DNA from: a virus
Virus record (IMG/VR): IMGVR_UViG_3300033146_000395
Span: 1 to 60,496 of that record
Reading direction: 5' to 3' (one strand)
Length of the DNA: 60,496 bases
Below the pieces are notes generated by a model. It saw nothing but the letters and a program-made list of their open reading frames with translations. It made no database searches and was not told the DNA's origin. Positions 50,637 through 56,688 of the stretch are shown here, piece after piece. Positions within the stretch are counted from its first letter, which is position 1. Every line of letters begins with the position of its first letter. Position numbers and translations under genes: made by a program.

Positions 50637-51137
50637 TTATGATGATAATTCAACTGTCCAATAAAATGGGAATGATCCCCCACTTTGATATAATCTTCCT
50701 GTAAAGTTTATAGCTCCCCAATAATCTCCAGCTGGCAATGGGTTGTTTGATAGTGGAACTACAAATTTAGAGTTACATGCATTTCTGATTCCAGATCCAG
50801 CTGGCTGGGTGTATGGTCCGTATTCTCTAGCCAATAAATTTCTAGATGAGTTGAACCAAAATCTAAGGTTTAAAGATGTATATTCTATATTGTTTGGTAA
50901 ATTCACACAAACCTTCATTACAGGTTGAGCCGTGCCAGATGTAACTCTAATTGAAAAATCACTGTTAGATCTGCTTCCGGTTGAAAAATTACCCTCTTCC
51001 ACCCAAGTAAATGTAGATTGAGGAGTTCCGGAATGAGTGTTGTTTGGGAAATACTGTAAGTTTGACGCAGGGGGTGGAGTTGACGAAGTAATAACTCCGT
51101 TATCAATTCTATTCCCAACCATTATGCCTAAAGCCAT
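50637..51137 (-). CDS. Hypothetical beta-rich virion protein (166 aa)
   Basis: No family recognised. Rich in Ser/Asn/Thr/Pro with P-P-P-A-S-N-L-Q-Y-F-P, and two Cys (in K-V-C-V-N and R-N-A-C-N). Probably a capsid-surface or tail component by neighbourhood. Confidence 0.6.
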   Translation of the reverse strand: MALGIMVGNRIDNGVITSSTPPPASNLQYFPNNTHSGTPQSTFTWVEEGNFSTGSRSNSDFSIRVTSGTAQPVMKVCVNLPNNIEYTSLNLRFWFNSSRNLLAREYGPYTQPAGSGIRNACNSKFVVPLSNNPLPAGDYWGAINFTGRLYQSGGSFPFYWTVELSS

Positions 51138-51139
51138 AC

Positions 51140-51496
51140 TTATTTCTTTTTATAGTCAAAGTTCTCTCCAGAAACAGAAAGCTTATCAATCACTTCACTC
51201 TGCAAATCTCTAAGCAGCTTTTCTAGTTTATCTTTCTCAACAACCATCTGACCAACCTTATCTTCCAATGCATCGTTCTTTGCCCTCAAAGATTCAACTT
51301 CTTCAGGGTTCTTGCCAATGAAAGTATAGATCACAACTGACAAAGACCCAACGAGCATACCTACAATAACCTTGAAGATGTCGTTGTTAGTTTGTGGGAT
51401 TTCAAAGAATGCTAAAAATAATAGCAAACCCATCACAAGCACGAACACTGTGGCAGCACCTACATAACCTCTAAGTTCTTTATCCTTTAAAATCAT
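51140..51496 (-). CDS. Two-TM coiled-coil protein, possible second holin/spanin (118 aa)
   Basis: Two membrane segments (V-G-A-A-T-V-F-V-L-V-M-G-L-L-L-F-L-A-F and I-V-G-M-L-V-G-S-L-S-V-V-I-Y-T-F-I), followed by about 50 residues of heptad-rich charged helix. Such antiholin/holin-like layouts occur in phage lysis clusters. It overlaps the next gene by 4 nt but is 3 kb from the endolysin. Confidence 0.65.
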   Translation of the reverse strand: MILKDKELRGYVGAATVFVLVMGLLLFLAFFEIPQTNNDIFKVIVGMLVGSLSVVIYTFIGKNPEEVESLRAKNDALEDKVGQMVVEKDKLEKLLRDLQSEVIDKLSVSGENFDYKKK

Positions 51497-51675
51497 TTAC
51501 CTACTATTTTTTTGATTGCTTTATTTTTGAATGGAGCTTTGGTGATGACACTGTCTTGAACTTTAGCGTTCTTTAGATCTTCAAGAAATGCAACATTGTA
51601 AGCATGACCTGTTGGACCTACTTTAATGGTATCTTTCTTTTTAGCTATTTTTTTAAGGTACTTTGGTGGTATCAT
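51493..51675 (-). CDS. Small Lys-rich protein (60 aa)
   Basis: Basic (K-Y-L-K-K-I-A-K-K-K-D), with a G-P-T-G-H-A-Y-N turn. Part of a run of tiny basic genes at the head of the late operon, overlapping its downstream neighbour by 4 nt. Function unknown. Confidence 0.6.
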   Translation of the reverse strand: MIPPKYLKKIAKKKDTIKVGPTGHAYNVAFLEDLKNAKVQDSVITKAPFKNKAIKKIVGK

Positions 51676-51797
51676 TACTTTTTCTTTTTAGATGCTTTGG
51701 CTTTTGCTCGCAAAGCTGGAAAATCCGCAGCGTTTATAATATTATATGGGTATGCAGCTTTAGCAATTTTTTTCTGTCTGACGGTTAGTTTACTCAT
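51675..51797 (-). CDS. Lys-rich micropeptide (40 aa)
   Basis: Pattern M-S-K-L-T-V-R-Q-K-K-I-A-K-A-A-Y-P-Y-N-I-I-N-A-A-D-F-P-A-L-R, with a Lys tail, recalled from frequent marine phage micropeptides. ATG and neighbouring TGA overlap (51794-51797). Function unknown. Confidence 0.65.
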   Translation of the reverse strand: MSKLTVRQKKIAKAAYPYNIINAADFPALRAKAKASKKKK

Positions 51798-51913
51798 TTC
51801 TTTTTCTTTGTCATTGAGTTGATCATTCTTTCTATTTTTGCTGCCTGTTGAGCATGCATTCTAGATGCCCCCTTTAGTTGCTTAACAACATCCTTCATTT
51901 GCTTTATGTTCAT
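51794..51913 (-). CDS. Basic amphipathic micropeptide (39 aa)
   Basis: One helix with M-K-D-V-V-K-Q-L-K-G-A-S-R-M-H-A-Q-Q-A-A-K-I-E-R-M and a K-K-K-K tail. Overlaps both neighbours by 4 nt. Function unknown. Confidence 0.6.
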   Translation of the reverse strand: MNIKQMKDVVKQLKGASRMHAQQAAKIERMINSMTKKKK

Positions 51914-52074
51914 TTCTTTTTTCTTTTAGACGATTTAGCGTAGTTAGGATCTTTACAGTATTTACTTGCAGCGAGATTAGCGTAGGCACTTGGATATCTA
52001 TCAAAGGTTCTTTTGGCCCACGCAATCCCAGCTGGACAAATCTTGTTTCCTTTTTTCTTAGCCTTTCTTGCCAT
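51910..52074 (-). CDS. Basic Cys-containing micropeptide (54 aa)
   Basis: N-K-I-C-P-A-G-I-A-W-A-K-R-T-F-D-R-Y-P-S-A-Y-A-N-L-A-A-S-K-Y-C and a Lys tail; recalled as a common marine phage small protein. Two Cys could be structural. Overlaps the next gene by 4 nt. Confidence 0.65.
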   Translation of the reverse strand: MARKAKKKGNKICPAGIAWAKRTFDRYPSAYANLAASKYCKDPNYAKSSKRKKK

Positions 52075-52076
52075 GA

Positions 52077-52217
52077 CTAGTAATCTTTCTCCATGCCATA
52101 TCCTGGATTATTTGTCTTTTTACCTCCGTGCATTTTTGCGTAGCAATCTGCCTGAGCTTTACCTGTTGCGGTGTACGGAAACTTTTTAGTTTTTCCCTTT
52201 ACTTTTACTGTAGGCAT
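52077..52217 (-). CDS. Small Lys/Gly-rich protein, first gene of the late operon (46 aa)
   Basis: M-P-T-V-K-V-K-G-K-T-K-K-F-P-Y-T-A-T-G-K-A-Q-A and a Cys near residue 25; family common in marine phages. It is the first gene after the late TATCTTTG box, ends in TAG, and starts a chain of overlapping tiny genes. Confidence 0.65.
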   Translation of the reverse strand: MPTVKVKGKTKKFPYTATGKAQADCYAKMHGGKKTNNPGYGMEKDY

Positions 52218-52247
52218 AACTTATGGTTTTAAAATATTAATTTTGTA

Positions 52248-52255
52248 CAAAGATA
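52248..52255 (-). promoter_or_regulatory. Minus-strand TATCTTTG box at the head of the late operon
   Basis: Minus strand reads TATCTTTGTA, 30 nt before ATG 52217, in a 52-nt gap shared with a divergent plus-strand gene. It is the best candidate for the main late promoter. A good -33 TTTG is missing, so activation by a phage regulator (for example the divergent gene) is possible. Confidence 0.55.
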
Positions 52256-52269
52256 ATAAATGTACTCGA

Positions 52270-52743
52270 ATGAAATTTGACAAGAAGATACGCAAAAACT
52301 ACGACAGAAAACCGCCTGGGTATGATTACATGAAGTATTACAGGGTGGTTAGGCACTGGGTAACGGCTAAGTATGGAGTTTCTACAGCTGATCTAGAGAT
52401 GATGTTCTTTCTATATAGCGAACAAATATTCAGCAGAACTAAGTTCAACGAGTTTGAAGAGCTCATGTCTTGGGATGACAAAAGATTCAAAAGACTTGTA
52501 AGGGAAGGTTGGATTGGCATATGGAGGAAGAGGCAGGGATCTCAGAAGACATTGTACGAACTATCATACAAAGGGAAGCGATTGATCACTACGGTATACA
52601 AGAAACTGAACGGTGAGGAAATATCTGAGCAGAAGAACCCCATGTTTTTAAAAGGAGCCTCCTACTCAGATCGGGTTTACAGGAACATGATCGTTGAGAT
52701 GAACAAAGCTATAAGACAACAACGACGTCTTTCTCGAGAATGA
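52270..52743 (+). CDS. Putative winged-helix regulator, lone plus-strand gene in the late region (157 aa)
   Basis: Start ATG 52270 is preferred over an upstream ATG at 52171 that would run through the late promoter. The protein is basic, with Y-Y-R-V-V-R-H-W-V-T-A-K-Y-G-V-S-T-A-D-L-E-M-M-F-F-L-Y and a wing-like W-I-G-I-W-R-K-R-Q-G-S-Q-K-T-L-Y-E-L-S-Y-K-G-K-R-L, the order of MarR-type winged helix domains. It diverges from the late operon and its last 35 nt overlap GroES antisense. I infer a late-gene regulator. Family is not certain. Confidence 0.6.
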   Translation: MKFDKKIRKNYDRKPPGYDYMKYYRVVRHWVTAKYGVSTADLEMMFFLYSEQIFSRTKFNEFEELMSWDDKRFKRLVREGWIGIWRKRQGSQKTLYELSYKGKRLITTVYKKLNGEEISEQKNPMFLKGASYSDRVYRNMIVEMNKAIRQQRRLSRE

Positions 52744-52966
52744 CAGTGTATGGTTTGTCGTCTATAAGGACTGTATGTCCTGCGTGCTTGTCAAAATAAA
52801 TATTATCGTTTTCTTTTATTGAGTCAACAAGAGTGCCTGGTTTAATAACGACGCCCTTTTGATATCTTATGGACTTCTCGTCCTCCGCAGACAGAAGGAG
52901 TCCAGACTCAGTCTTAAACTCCTCCTTTATCTTTTCAACTATAATATATTTATTAATTGGTTTCAT
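52709..52966 (-). CDS. groES: Co-chaperonin GroES
   Basis: 85 residues, close to a typical GroES (about 95). Pattern: P-I-N-K-Y-I-I-V-E-K-I, a short mobile-loop region E-S-G-L-L-L, then K-G-V-V-I-K-P-G-T, N-D-N-I-Y-F-D-K-H-A-G and a final V-I-L-E-K-D-V-V-V-V-L. Forms the heptameric lid of the chaperonin encoded immediately upstream, with which it overlaps by 14 nt. The mobile loop I-V-L motif is altered to G-L-L-L, perhaps matched to the phage GroEL. Confidence 0.85.
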   Translation of the reverse strand: MKPINKYIIVEKIKEEFKTESGLLLSAEDEKSIRYQKGVVIKPGTLVDSIKENDNIYFDKHAGHTVLIDDKPYTVILEKDVVVVL

Positions 52967-54539
52967 ATGTTCTGGCCATTGTTACAATTGCATTTGTAGA
53001 AAGAATAGTTGTAGCTACAGAGAGTGCGTTCTTCAGTGCGTTCTTAGTAACCTTTGCTGGATCTATGATTCCCATCTTATACAGATCACCAACTTCGCCC
53101 GTCTTCGCATTCAAACCTTGACTAAAGAACTCGGTTAACTGCCCGCTCACAGAGTCTGGATCTGTTCCGGCGTTGACAAGGATTTGTCTAAACGGCGCAC
53201 GTAGTGCGTCACGCATAATTTTTTCAGCGTCACTTGCGCTATCATTGTCCCAATCAGAGGTCATCTTATATAGAACGCTACCTCCACCTGGTATGATTCC
53301 TTCTTCAAGTGCAGAGCGAACTGCACACACCGCGTCGTCAACGCGGTCAAATTTTTCTTTCTGCTCCACATCAGAGTTACCCCCAACATAAATCACGCCT
53401 ACCGAACCGCTCAGTCCTGCGATACGCTCACTGATAAAATCACGATCACCCTTCTTAGTGGTATTCTGCAGTGCTTCACGCAGCTCAACGATACGCTGGT
53501 CTATCACAGCTTGGTTATCACCCTGCTCTTTGACAAGAACCGTTTGGTCTCTTCCCACCACAATACGATCCACATGCCCTAGATCAGACATACTAATCAA
53601 CTCAAGGTTATCTCCTGTAGATTCTGAGAAGTACTTTGCTCCAACCGACACAGCGATATCCTGCATAAGCTCATGCTGACGATACCCGAAACTTGGCGGA
53701 GGAACGTTACATATCTTCAGATTGTTCTTCACGACATTAGCAGCAAGGGTGTTTATCACATTACCCGTACATGTACCTATGATCAGTAACTTCTTGTTGG
53801 CTTGAATGATCGGCTTGAGTATATTCTCAATCGCAAGTATGCTGTTTATTTCTTGGTCTGTAACCAGAACCAGAACGTCATCTAAGATACACTCGTCCTT
53901 TCTCTGGTTGTTTACAAAAAGATTCGATGAGTATCCTCTATCTATCTTCAAACCCTTTGTAACCTCAGCATACGTCTCCGTTGTTTGAGACTTCTCTACT
54001 GTCACCACACCGTTCTTCCCAACACTGTGATAAGCGTCCGATATGACTTTTCCCAGTTCTTTATCGTTATTAGCCGAGATTGTGGCTACATCGAGCATGG
54101 TCTTTTTAGTAAGCCGTTTCGCCTTAGAGTCTATACTTGATACCACTTGGTCTGTGATATTAGCCATTTCTCGTAGCGTCTCCGCCTTGTTGTTTTTAAT
54201 GTACTTTGTGCCGGCCTTGACCATTGCTTCAGTGAGCACGATGGCAGTAGTAGTACCGTCCCCAGCTTGAGTGGCTGTCTTGTCTGCAGCCTCCTTCATC
54301 ATCTTCACTGCTAAGTTCTCAACCGGATGAATAAGATCAATACTCTTGGCTACCGTCACCCCGTCCTTTGTAACCGTAATGCCGTGCGTGTGATTAGGTG
54401 ACTCAATAATAACTGTGTTGCCTCGAGGACCGAGCGTGCTCTTTACAGCTGATGCTATTTTCTCTATACCATTAACAAGATTCTCCCTACCCTTGTCGTC
54501 GAAGAAAAGTTCCTTCGGACTATAACCTGATTCGTTCAT
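52953..54539 (-). CDS. groEL: Chaperonin GroEL
   Basis: 528 residues, about the length of cellular GroEL, with T-L-G-P-R-G-N-T-V-I near residue 39, the ATPase motif G-D-G-T-T-T-A at about 93-99, and G-G-G-S near 400-420. The C-terminal Gly-Gly-Met tail of bacterial GroEL is missing (ends T-Y-E-T-N). Forms double-ring chambers for folding, here probably of large capsid and fibre proteins. It is transcribed with groES from a TATATTTG box at 54560 and lies apart from the late operon. Confidence 0.95.
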   Translation of the reverse strand: MNESGYSPKELFFDDKGRENLVNGIEKIASAVKSTLGPRGNTVIIESPNHTHGITVTKDGVTVAKSIDLIHPVENLAVKMMKEAADKTATQAGDGTTTAIVLTEAMVKAGTKYIKNNKAETLREMANITDQVVSSIDSKAKRLTKKTMLDVATISANNDKELGKVISDAYHSVGKNGVVTVEKSQTTETYAEVTKGLKIDRGYSSNLFVNNQRKDECILDDVLVLVTDQEINSILAIENILKPIIQANKKLLIIGTCTGNVINTLAANVVKNNLKICNVPPPSFGYRQHELMQDIAVSVGAKYFSESTGDNLELISMSDLGHVDRIVVGRDQTVLVKEQGDNQAVIDQRIVELREALQNTTKKGDRDFISERIAGLSGSVGVIYVGGNSDVEQKEKFDRVDDAVCAVRSALEEGIIPGGGSVLYKMTSDWDNDSASDAEKIMRDALRAPFRQILVNAGTDPDSVSGQLTEFFSQGLNAKTGEVGDLYKMGIIDPAKVTKNALKNALSVATTILSTNAIVTMARTYETN

Positions 54540-54559
54540 AAATTAAATTTTATTTGAAA

Positions 54560-54567
54560 CAAATATA
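54560..54567 (-). promoter_or_regulatory. Promoter for groEL-groES (minus strand)
   Basis: Minus strand TATATTTG, 20 nt before ATG 54539, with CTTG 19 nt upstream (54587-54590). This is close to the Bacteroidota -33/-7 pattern. Confidence 0.55.
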
Positions 54568-54590
54568 CTAAAATAATGCCATTACACAAG

Positions 54591-54807
54591 AATGACAGAA
54601 TGACGTTTTTTTGGTTTCAAAACACACTAATATATTTTTCTCTCTACTACTAAAAATTTTTTTCTATAAATAGGGTTTATTTTCGTCATTTCGTCATTTT
54701 AGTATAATAGTAAATAGTTAAGTAGTTGATAATAAGAGAGTTAAGTAGTTAAAGTTAAAGTGATGATTCACATTTAAAATCGTCACTCCAGTGACGAAAA
54801 TCGTCAC
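54591..54807. repeat. Cluster of seven TCGTCAY-type motifs
   Basis: Copies: AATGACA 54591-54597 and AATGACG 54599-54605 (reverse orientation, 8 nt apart); TCGTCATT 54683-54690 and 54691-54698 (direct, 8 nt apart); TCGTCACT 54780-54787, AGTGACGA 54790-54797 (inverted) and TCGTCAC 54801-54807. Spacing and orientation are organised, as in iterons or operator arrays. Confidence 0.6.
54716..54750. repeat. Two 12-nt direct repeats AGTTAAGTAGTT
   Basis: Exact copies at 54716-54727 and 54739-54750, period 23 nt, within the groEL upstream region between the motif clusters. The period of two helical turns suggests protein binding on one DNA face. Confidence 0.6.
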
Positions 54808-54833
54808 AAAAAAGGGCTACACGTAGTAGCCCT
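54807..54833 (-). terminator. Intrinsic terminator after the 60-aa minus gene
   Basis: AGGGCTAC (54813-54820) and GTAGCCCT (54826-54833) make an 8-bp stem with a 5-nt loop; on the minus strand five to six T residues follow (54808-54813). It lies 27 nt after the stop of the gene at 54861. Confidence 0.8.
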
Positions 54834-54860
54834 AGGGTTGAGAGGAAAGGAAAGACTCTA

Positions 54861-55043
54861 CTATGAGAGTAAATCGTTACGCATTTTAGAACGCATTTCT
54901 GCTAGTTCAATTCCGTCTGCAATATCTTTTACGGCTTTAGAAGCCTTCATCTGACGTCGATACATACTTGCCTCCTCGATGCCTGAGATTCCATCAGGTC
55001 TTAGGTTGATTAGTCTTCCGTTTTTTACAATTAGTCCGTCCAT
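54861..55043 (-). CDS. Small hypothetical protein (60 aa)
   Basis: Short beta start (D-G-L-I-V-K-N-G-R-L-I-N-L-R-P-D-G) then charged helices (M-K-A-S-K-A-V-K-D-I-A-D-G-I-E-L-A-E-M-R). Ends before a good terminator and follows another small minus gene by 2 nt. Function unknown. Confidence 0.6.
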   Translation of the reverse strand: MDGLIVKNGRLINLRPDGISGIEEASMYRRQMKASKAVKDIADGIELAEMRSKMRNDLLS

Positions 55044-55045
55044 GT

Positions 55046-55189
55046 TTATTTATATAATAGGTTAATTTCTAGTAATCCTAAATGGATCGAGAACTCACTA
55101 TAGTCGTACTTATCGTCCTTATGGTAGTATGACCATCCGATAGCAAAACCTGTGTGTATTCTGTTTCGGAGTTCAATGATCCAATCCAT
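55046..55189 (-). CDS. Small hypothetical protein (47 aa), possibly leaderless
   Basis: A 47-codon frame with H-T-G-F-A-I-G-W-S-Y-Y, a D-D-K-Y-D-Y-S-E-F-S-I-H-L-G-L-L segment and a beta-rich end. I recall Y-S-E-x-x-I-H-L-G-L as recurrent in small phage proteins. The TATCTTTG box ends only 3 nt before the ATG, so the mRNA would be leaderless or nearly so. Stop is 2 nt before the next gene. Confidence 0.6.
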   Translation of the reverse strand: MDWIIELRNRIHTGFAIGWSYYHKDDKYDYSEFSIHLGLLEINLLYK

Positions 55190-55192
55190 ATA

Positions 55193-55200
55193 CAAAGATA
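55193..55200 (-). promoter_or_regulatory. Minus-strand TATCTTTG box before the leftmost minus genes
   Basis: Same TTATCTTTGTA core as at 30178 and 46969; here directly before ATG 55189. No -33 TTTG upstream. Confidence 0.5.
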
Positions 55201-55332
55201 AGGTTTTTTCAGATACCCGTATTGATTGGGTAATATATATATTCTACGTTCGGTGTGTCAATTCGGAAATCGTTTTTTTTTCGTGGGGGGGTGTGTTTTT
55301 TCGTTTGGTTTGTTCTGATTTTTTGGCGTTTT

Positions 55333-55402
55333 TACGCGTGTGTGCGTGTGCGTATGCGTGTATGTGTGTGCGTGTGTGTACGAGCGTGCGTGTATGCGTG
55401 CG
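55333..55402. repeat. 70-bp alternating pyrimidine-purine tract (Z-DNA-prone)
   Basis: From 55333 to 55382 every step alternates pyrimidine-purine (CG, TG and TA steps such as GTGTGCGTGTGCG); after a three-purine break at 55382-55384 it resumes to 55402. CG/CA-TG steps are the sequences that most readily adopt Z-DNA under negative supercoiling. Confidence 0.8.
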
Positions 55403-55527
55403 AAGTTTCAAACCCTTTTGCCCTTCCCTCGTTTACATCATCACCCCACCGAACGAAAAGAAAAGAAACAAAAAACCCCCTAATTTCCTTCGATAAACTA
55501 AAAAAAAGTGAAAAAAAATTTGCGTAG

Positions 55528-55535
55528 TATTTTTG
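55528..55535 (+). promoter_or_regulatory. TATTTTTG box before the first plus-strand gene
   Basis: TAnnTTTG match (TATTTTTG) 37 nt before ATG 55572. TTTG at 55519 is too near to be a -33 element, so this is only a half-site. Confidence 0.35.
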
Positions 55536-55571
55536 CATTATGTACTTTTGGCGATATAAGTTCTTTTTTTT

Positions 55572-55979
55572 ATGAATACAAAAGCGAAAAACAGCGCAGT
55601 TGTGAACAATAGTAGCAACGCGCCAAAATGGTTTGTTAATGCTCAAAACGTCATTCAAACACTAAACGCAAAAGATGAGCGTACAGCGTTCGATAGCGTT
55701 CGACTAGCAAATCAATTATTCAAAATTGAAAATCGTAGCTTAAGCAAAGTTTACAACGAACTTAAAAATTCGTCTGGGGATATTGCAAAAGCAGTTGCCG
55801 AAGTTTTAGGCAAATCAAGTTTCCCAACCTTTAAAGCGTTCAAAAACGAAGCGAAGCAAGGGCAACAATTTTTTTCAATTTACGCAGGGTTGATGATGTT
55901 AAAAAAATTCAACAAATCAGCCAAACAAGTGGCAAGGGCAAAGCGACAAAGCAAAGCCCAAGCCCAAAAAATAGCATAG
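55572..55979 (+). CDS. Basic hypothetical protein (135 aa), first plus-strand gene
   Basis: A Lys/Ala/Asn-rich helical protein with a Lys/Gln/Arg tail (V-A-R-A-K-R-Q-S-K-A-Q-A-Q-K). No family recognised. Codon usage uses gcg, cgt and agc more than neighbours, and the start region TTTTTTTTATG is unlike others. It ends in TAG with two terminator-like hairpins directly after. Could be an early DNA-binding or host-takeover protein; inference. Confidence 0.6.
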   Translation: MNTKAKNSAVVNNSSNAPKWFVNAQNVIQTLNAKDERTAFDSVRLANQLFKIENRSLSKVYNELKNSSGDIAKAVAEVLGKSSFPTFKAFKNEAKQGQQFFSIYAGLMMLKKFNKSAKQVARAKRQSKAQAQKIA

Positions 55980-55985
55980 TTTGCG

Positions 55986-56031
55986 AGGGTCAAAAATGAC
56001 CCTTTGAGGGGTGCAAATCCCCTCTTATTTG
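55986..56031 (+). terminator. Tandem hairpins after the 135-aa gene
   Basis: AGGGTCA (55986-55992) with TGACCCT (55997-56003), 7 bp and 4-nt loop, followed by GAGGGG (56006-56011) with CCCCTC (56019-56024) and TTATTTG. The second stem plus T-rich tail acts as an intrinsic terminator. Confidence 0.6.
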
Positions 56032-56040
56032 CTAATCTTA

Positions 56041-56683
56041 TCGAGTTTGACAAATGTAGGAATTTTCCTACATAGTCATAAGTAGTAGCATCAACGAGGC
56101 GCAACGCCATACAGACGCAAAGTCTATTCGTTGAAGTGAAGCCAAAATAAGAGGATATACTGATAACACAGAGGAACGACCTCTCGATGACCGACAAAGG
56201 TACATGGGAAAGGTGTATGCAGTGCCGTACAACGATACGCGCCGTAGAACTACGCTACGAACAAACACTTACACTATCCACATGCGACTGATGTTAGTGT
56301 GACTATCATGATGAAAGCGATTGACAAAAATACTCATGCATGGGGTTGCCTTGTAGTGACAGAACACAGGTATATCAAAGCCCAATATCGCTATGCATAC
56401 CTACGAGATTTCGGTACTTCGGTACAAGCGTAGGGTTTACCCTTTCAGTATGGGGCTGTTTATATATTTTCAGCCAAAAAAATACCATACGACAAGCAAG
56501 TGCAGACACAGAGGGATAAACACGTACAGATATATTGCAGTAGAACGGAACAGAGAGAAATGCAATAGACAAATATATATATAAATCTATGGCTAAGGTT
56601 GAGCTGTCTGAGAATGATTGAAAGACAAAAACCTACACTACCAACGGGGCGAGGCTCGATACCTTTCCCCGTATCTAATTTTT
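56041..56683 (+). ncRNA. Candidate large structured RNA (about 640 nt)
   Basis: No convincing gene over 640 nt, but many hairpins. Examples: TGAC..ATGTAGGAA/TTCCTACAT..GTCA (56048-56078); a three-way junction closed by TCAACGA/TCGTTGA (56091-56134) with arms GGCG-CAA-CGCC and AGAC-GCAAA-GTCT; AGCGAT/ATCGCT (56316/56387); GTAC-TTCG-GTAC; GTATGG-GGCTG/CAGCC-bulge-CCATAC (56448-56490); TATTGCA/TGCAATA (56533/56561); nested AGGTT-TGTCT/AGACA-AACCT (56596-56634). It ends with a strong stem at 56644-56672 and TTTTT. Size and density recall ornate large RNAs of phages (GOLLD/ROOL type). The strand is inferred from the 3' stem plus T-run. Confidence 0.4.
56644..56683 (+). terminator. Strong hairpin with T-run at the end of the structured region
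   Basis: ACGGGG (56644-56649) pairs with CCCCGT (56667-56672); a C-T mismatch and GAGG/CCTT (with one G-U) continue the stem to a 7-nt loop. ATCTAA then TTTTT follow. It lies 17 nt before ATG 56689, separating the structured region from the small-gene operon. Confidence 0.6.
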
Positions 56684-56688
56684 AAGTT

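Larger units (their letters stand above)
54540..54860. promoter_or_regulatory. Gene-free 321-nt control region upstream of groEL
   Basis: AT-rich stretch between groEL and the 60-residue minus gene. Holds the groEL promoter, seven copies of a CGTCAY-type motif, two 12-nt direct repeats and a terminator for the minus gene at 54861. No ORF above 30 codons that I would trust. Candidate site for a replication origin or a phage regulator. Confidence 0.5.
55190..55571. promoter_or_regulatory. Divergent intergenic region between minus and plus arms
   Basis: 382 nt without a convincing gene. Contains T-runs, a run of seven G (about 55275), the alternating pyrimidine-purine tract at 55333-55402, A/C-rich DNA and a TATTTTTG box at 55528. 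GTGGGG near 55276 could pair with CCCCAC near 55443 across the tract. Short ORFs on both strands here are low-complexity artefacts. Confidence 0.5.

Noticed and set aside
52171-52269. Upstream ATG extension of the 52270 gene
   Set aside because: The added 33 residues run antisense through the first late gene and the late promoter; hydrophobic and not natural-looking.
55332-55658. 108-codon minus ORF rich in Thr-His repeats, and plus ORFs at 55152-55527 rich in Val/Cys/Arg
   Set aside because: They are translations of the alternating GT/GC tract and homopolymer runs; low complexity in every frame, no start context, no neighbours.
56006-56024. GAGGGG-TGCAAAT-CCCCTC resembling a tRNA T-arm
   Set aside because: Loop deviates from TTCRANY and no acceptor, D or anticodon arms can be built around it; better read as a terminator hairpin.
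56187-56433. Two short plus ORFs: 56187-56291 (34 aa, one C-x-x-C) and 56308-56433 (41 aa)
   Set aside because: They overlap several RNA stems, have gaps unlike other operon genes, and are no longer than expected by chance. The 41-aa one reads rather like a protein, so codon-level conservation should decide.
55977-56580. Possible TAG recoding: frames continue after TAG at 55977-55979 and 56431-56433
   Set aside because: crAss-like phages can recode TAG, but here all large genes are intact under the standard code and several genes end with TAG directly before the next gene. No suppressor tRNA was seen.
56393-56584. 63-codon plus ORF
   Set aside because: Crosses the bulged stem at 56448-56490, begins inside another short frame and has no recognisable features.
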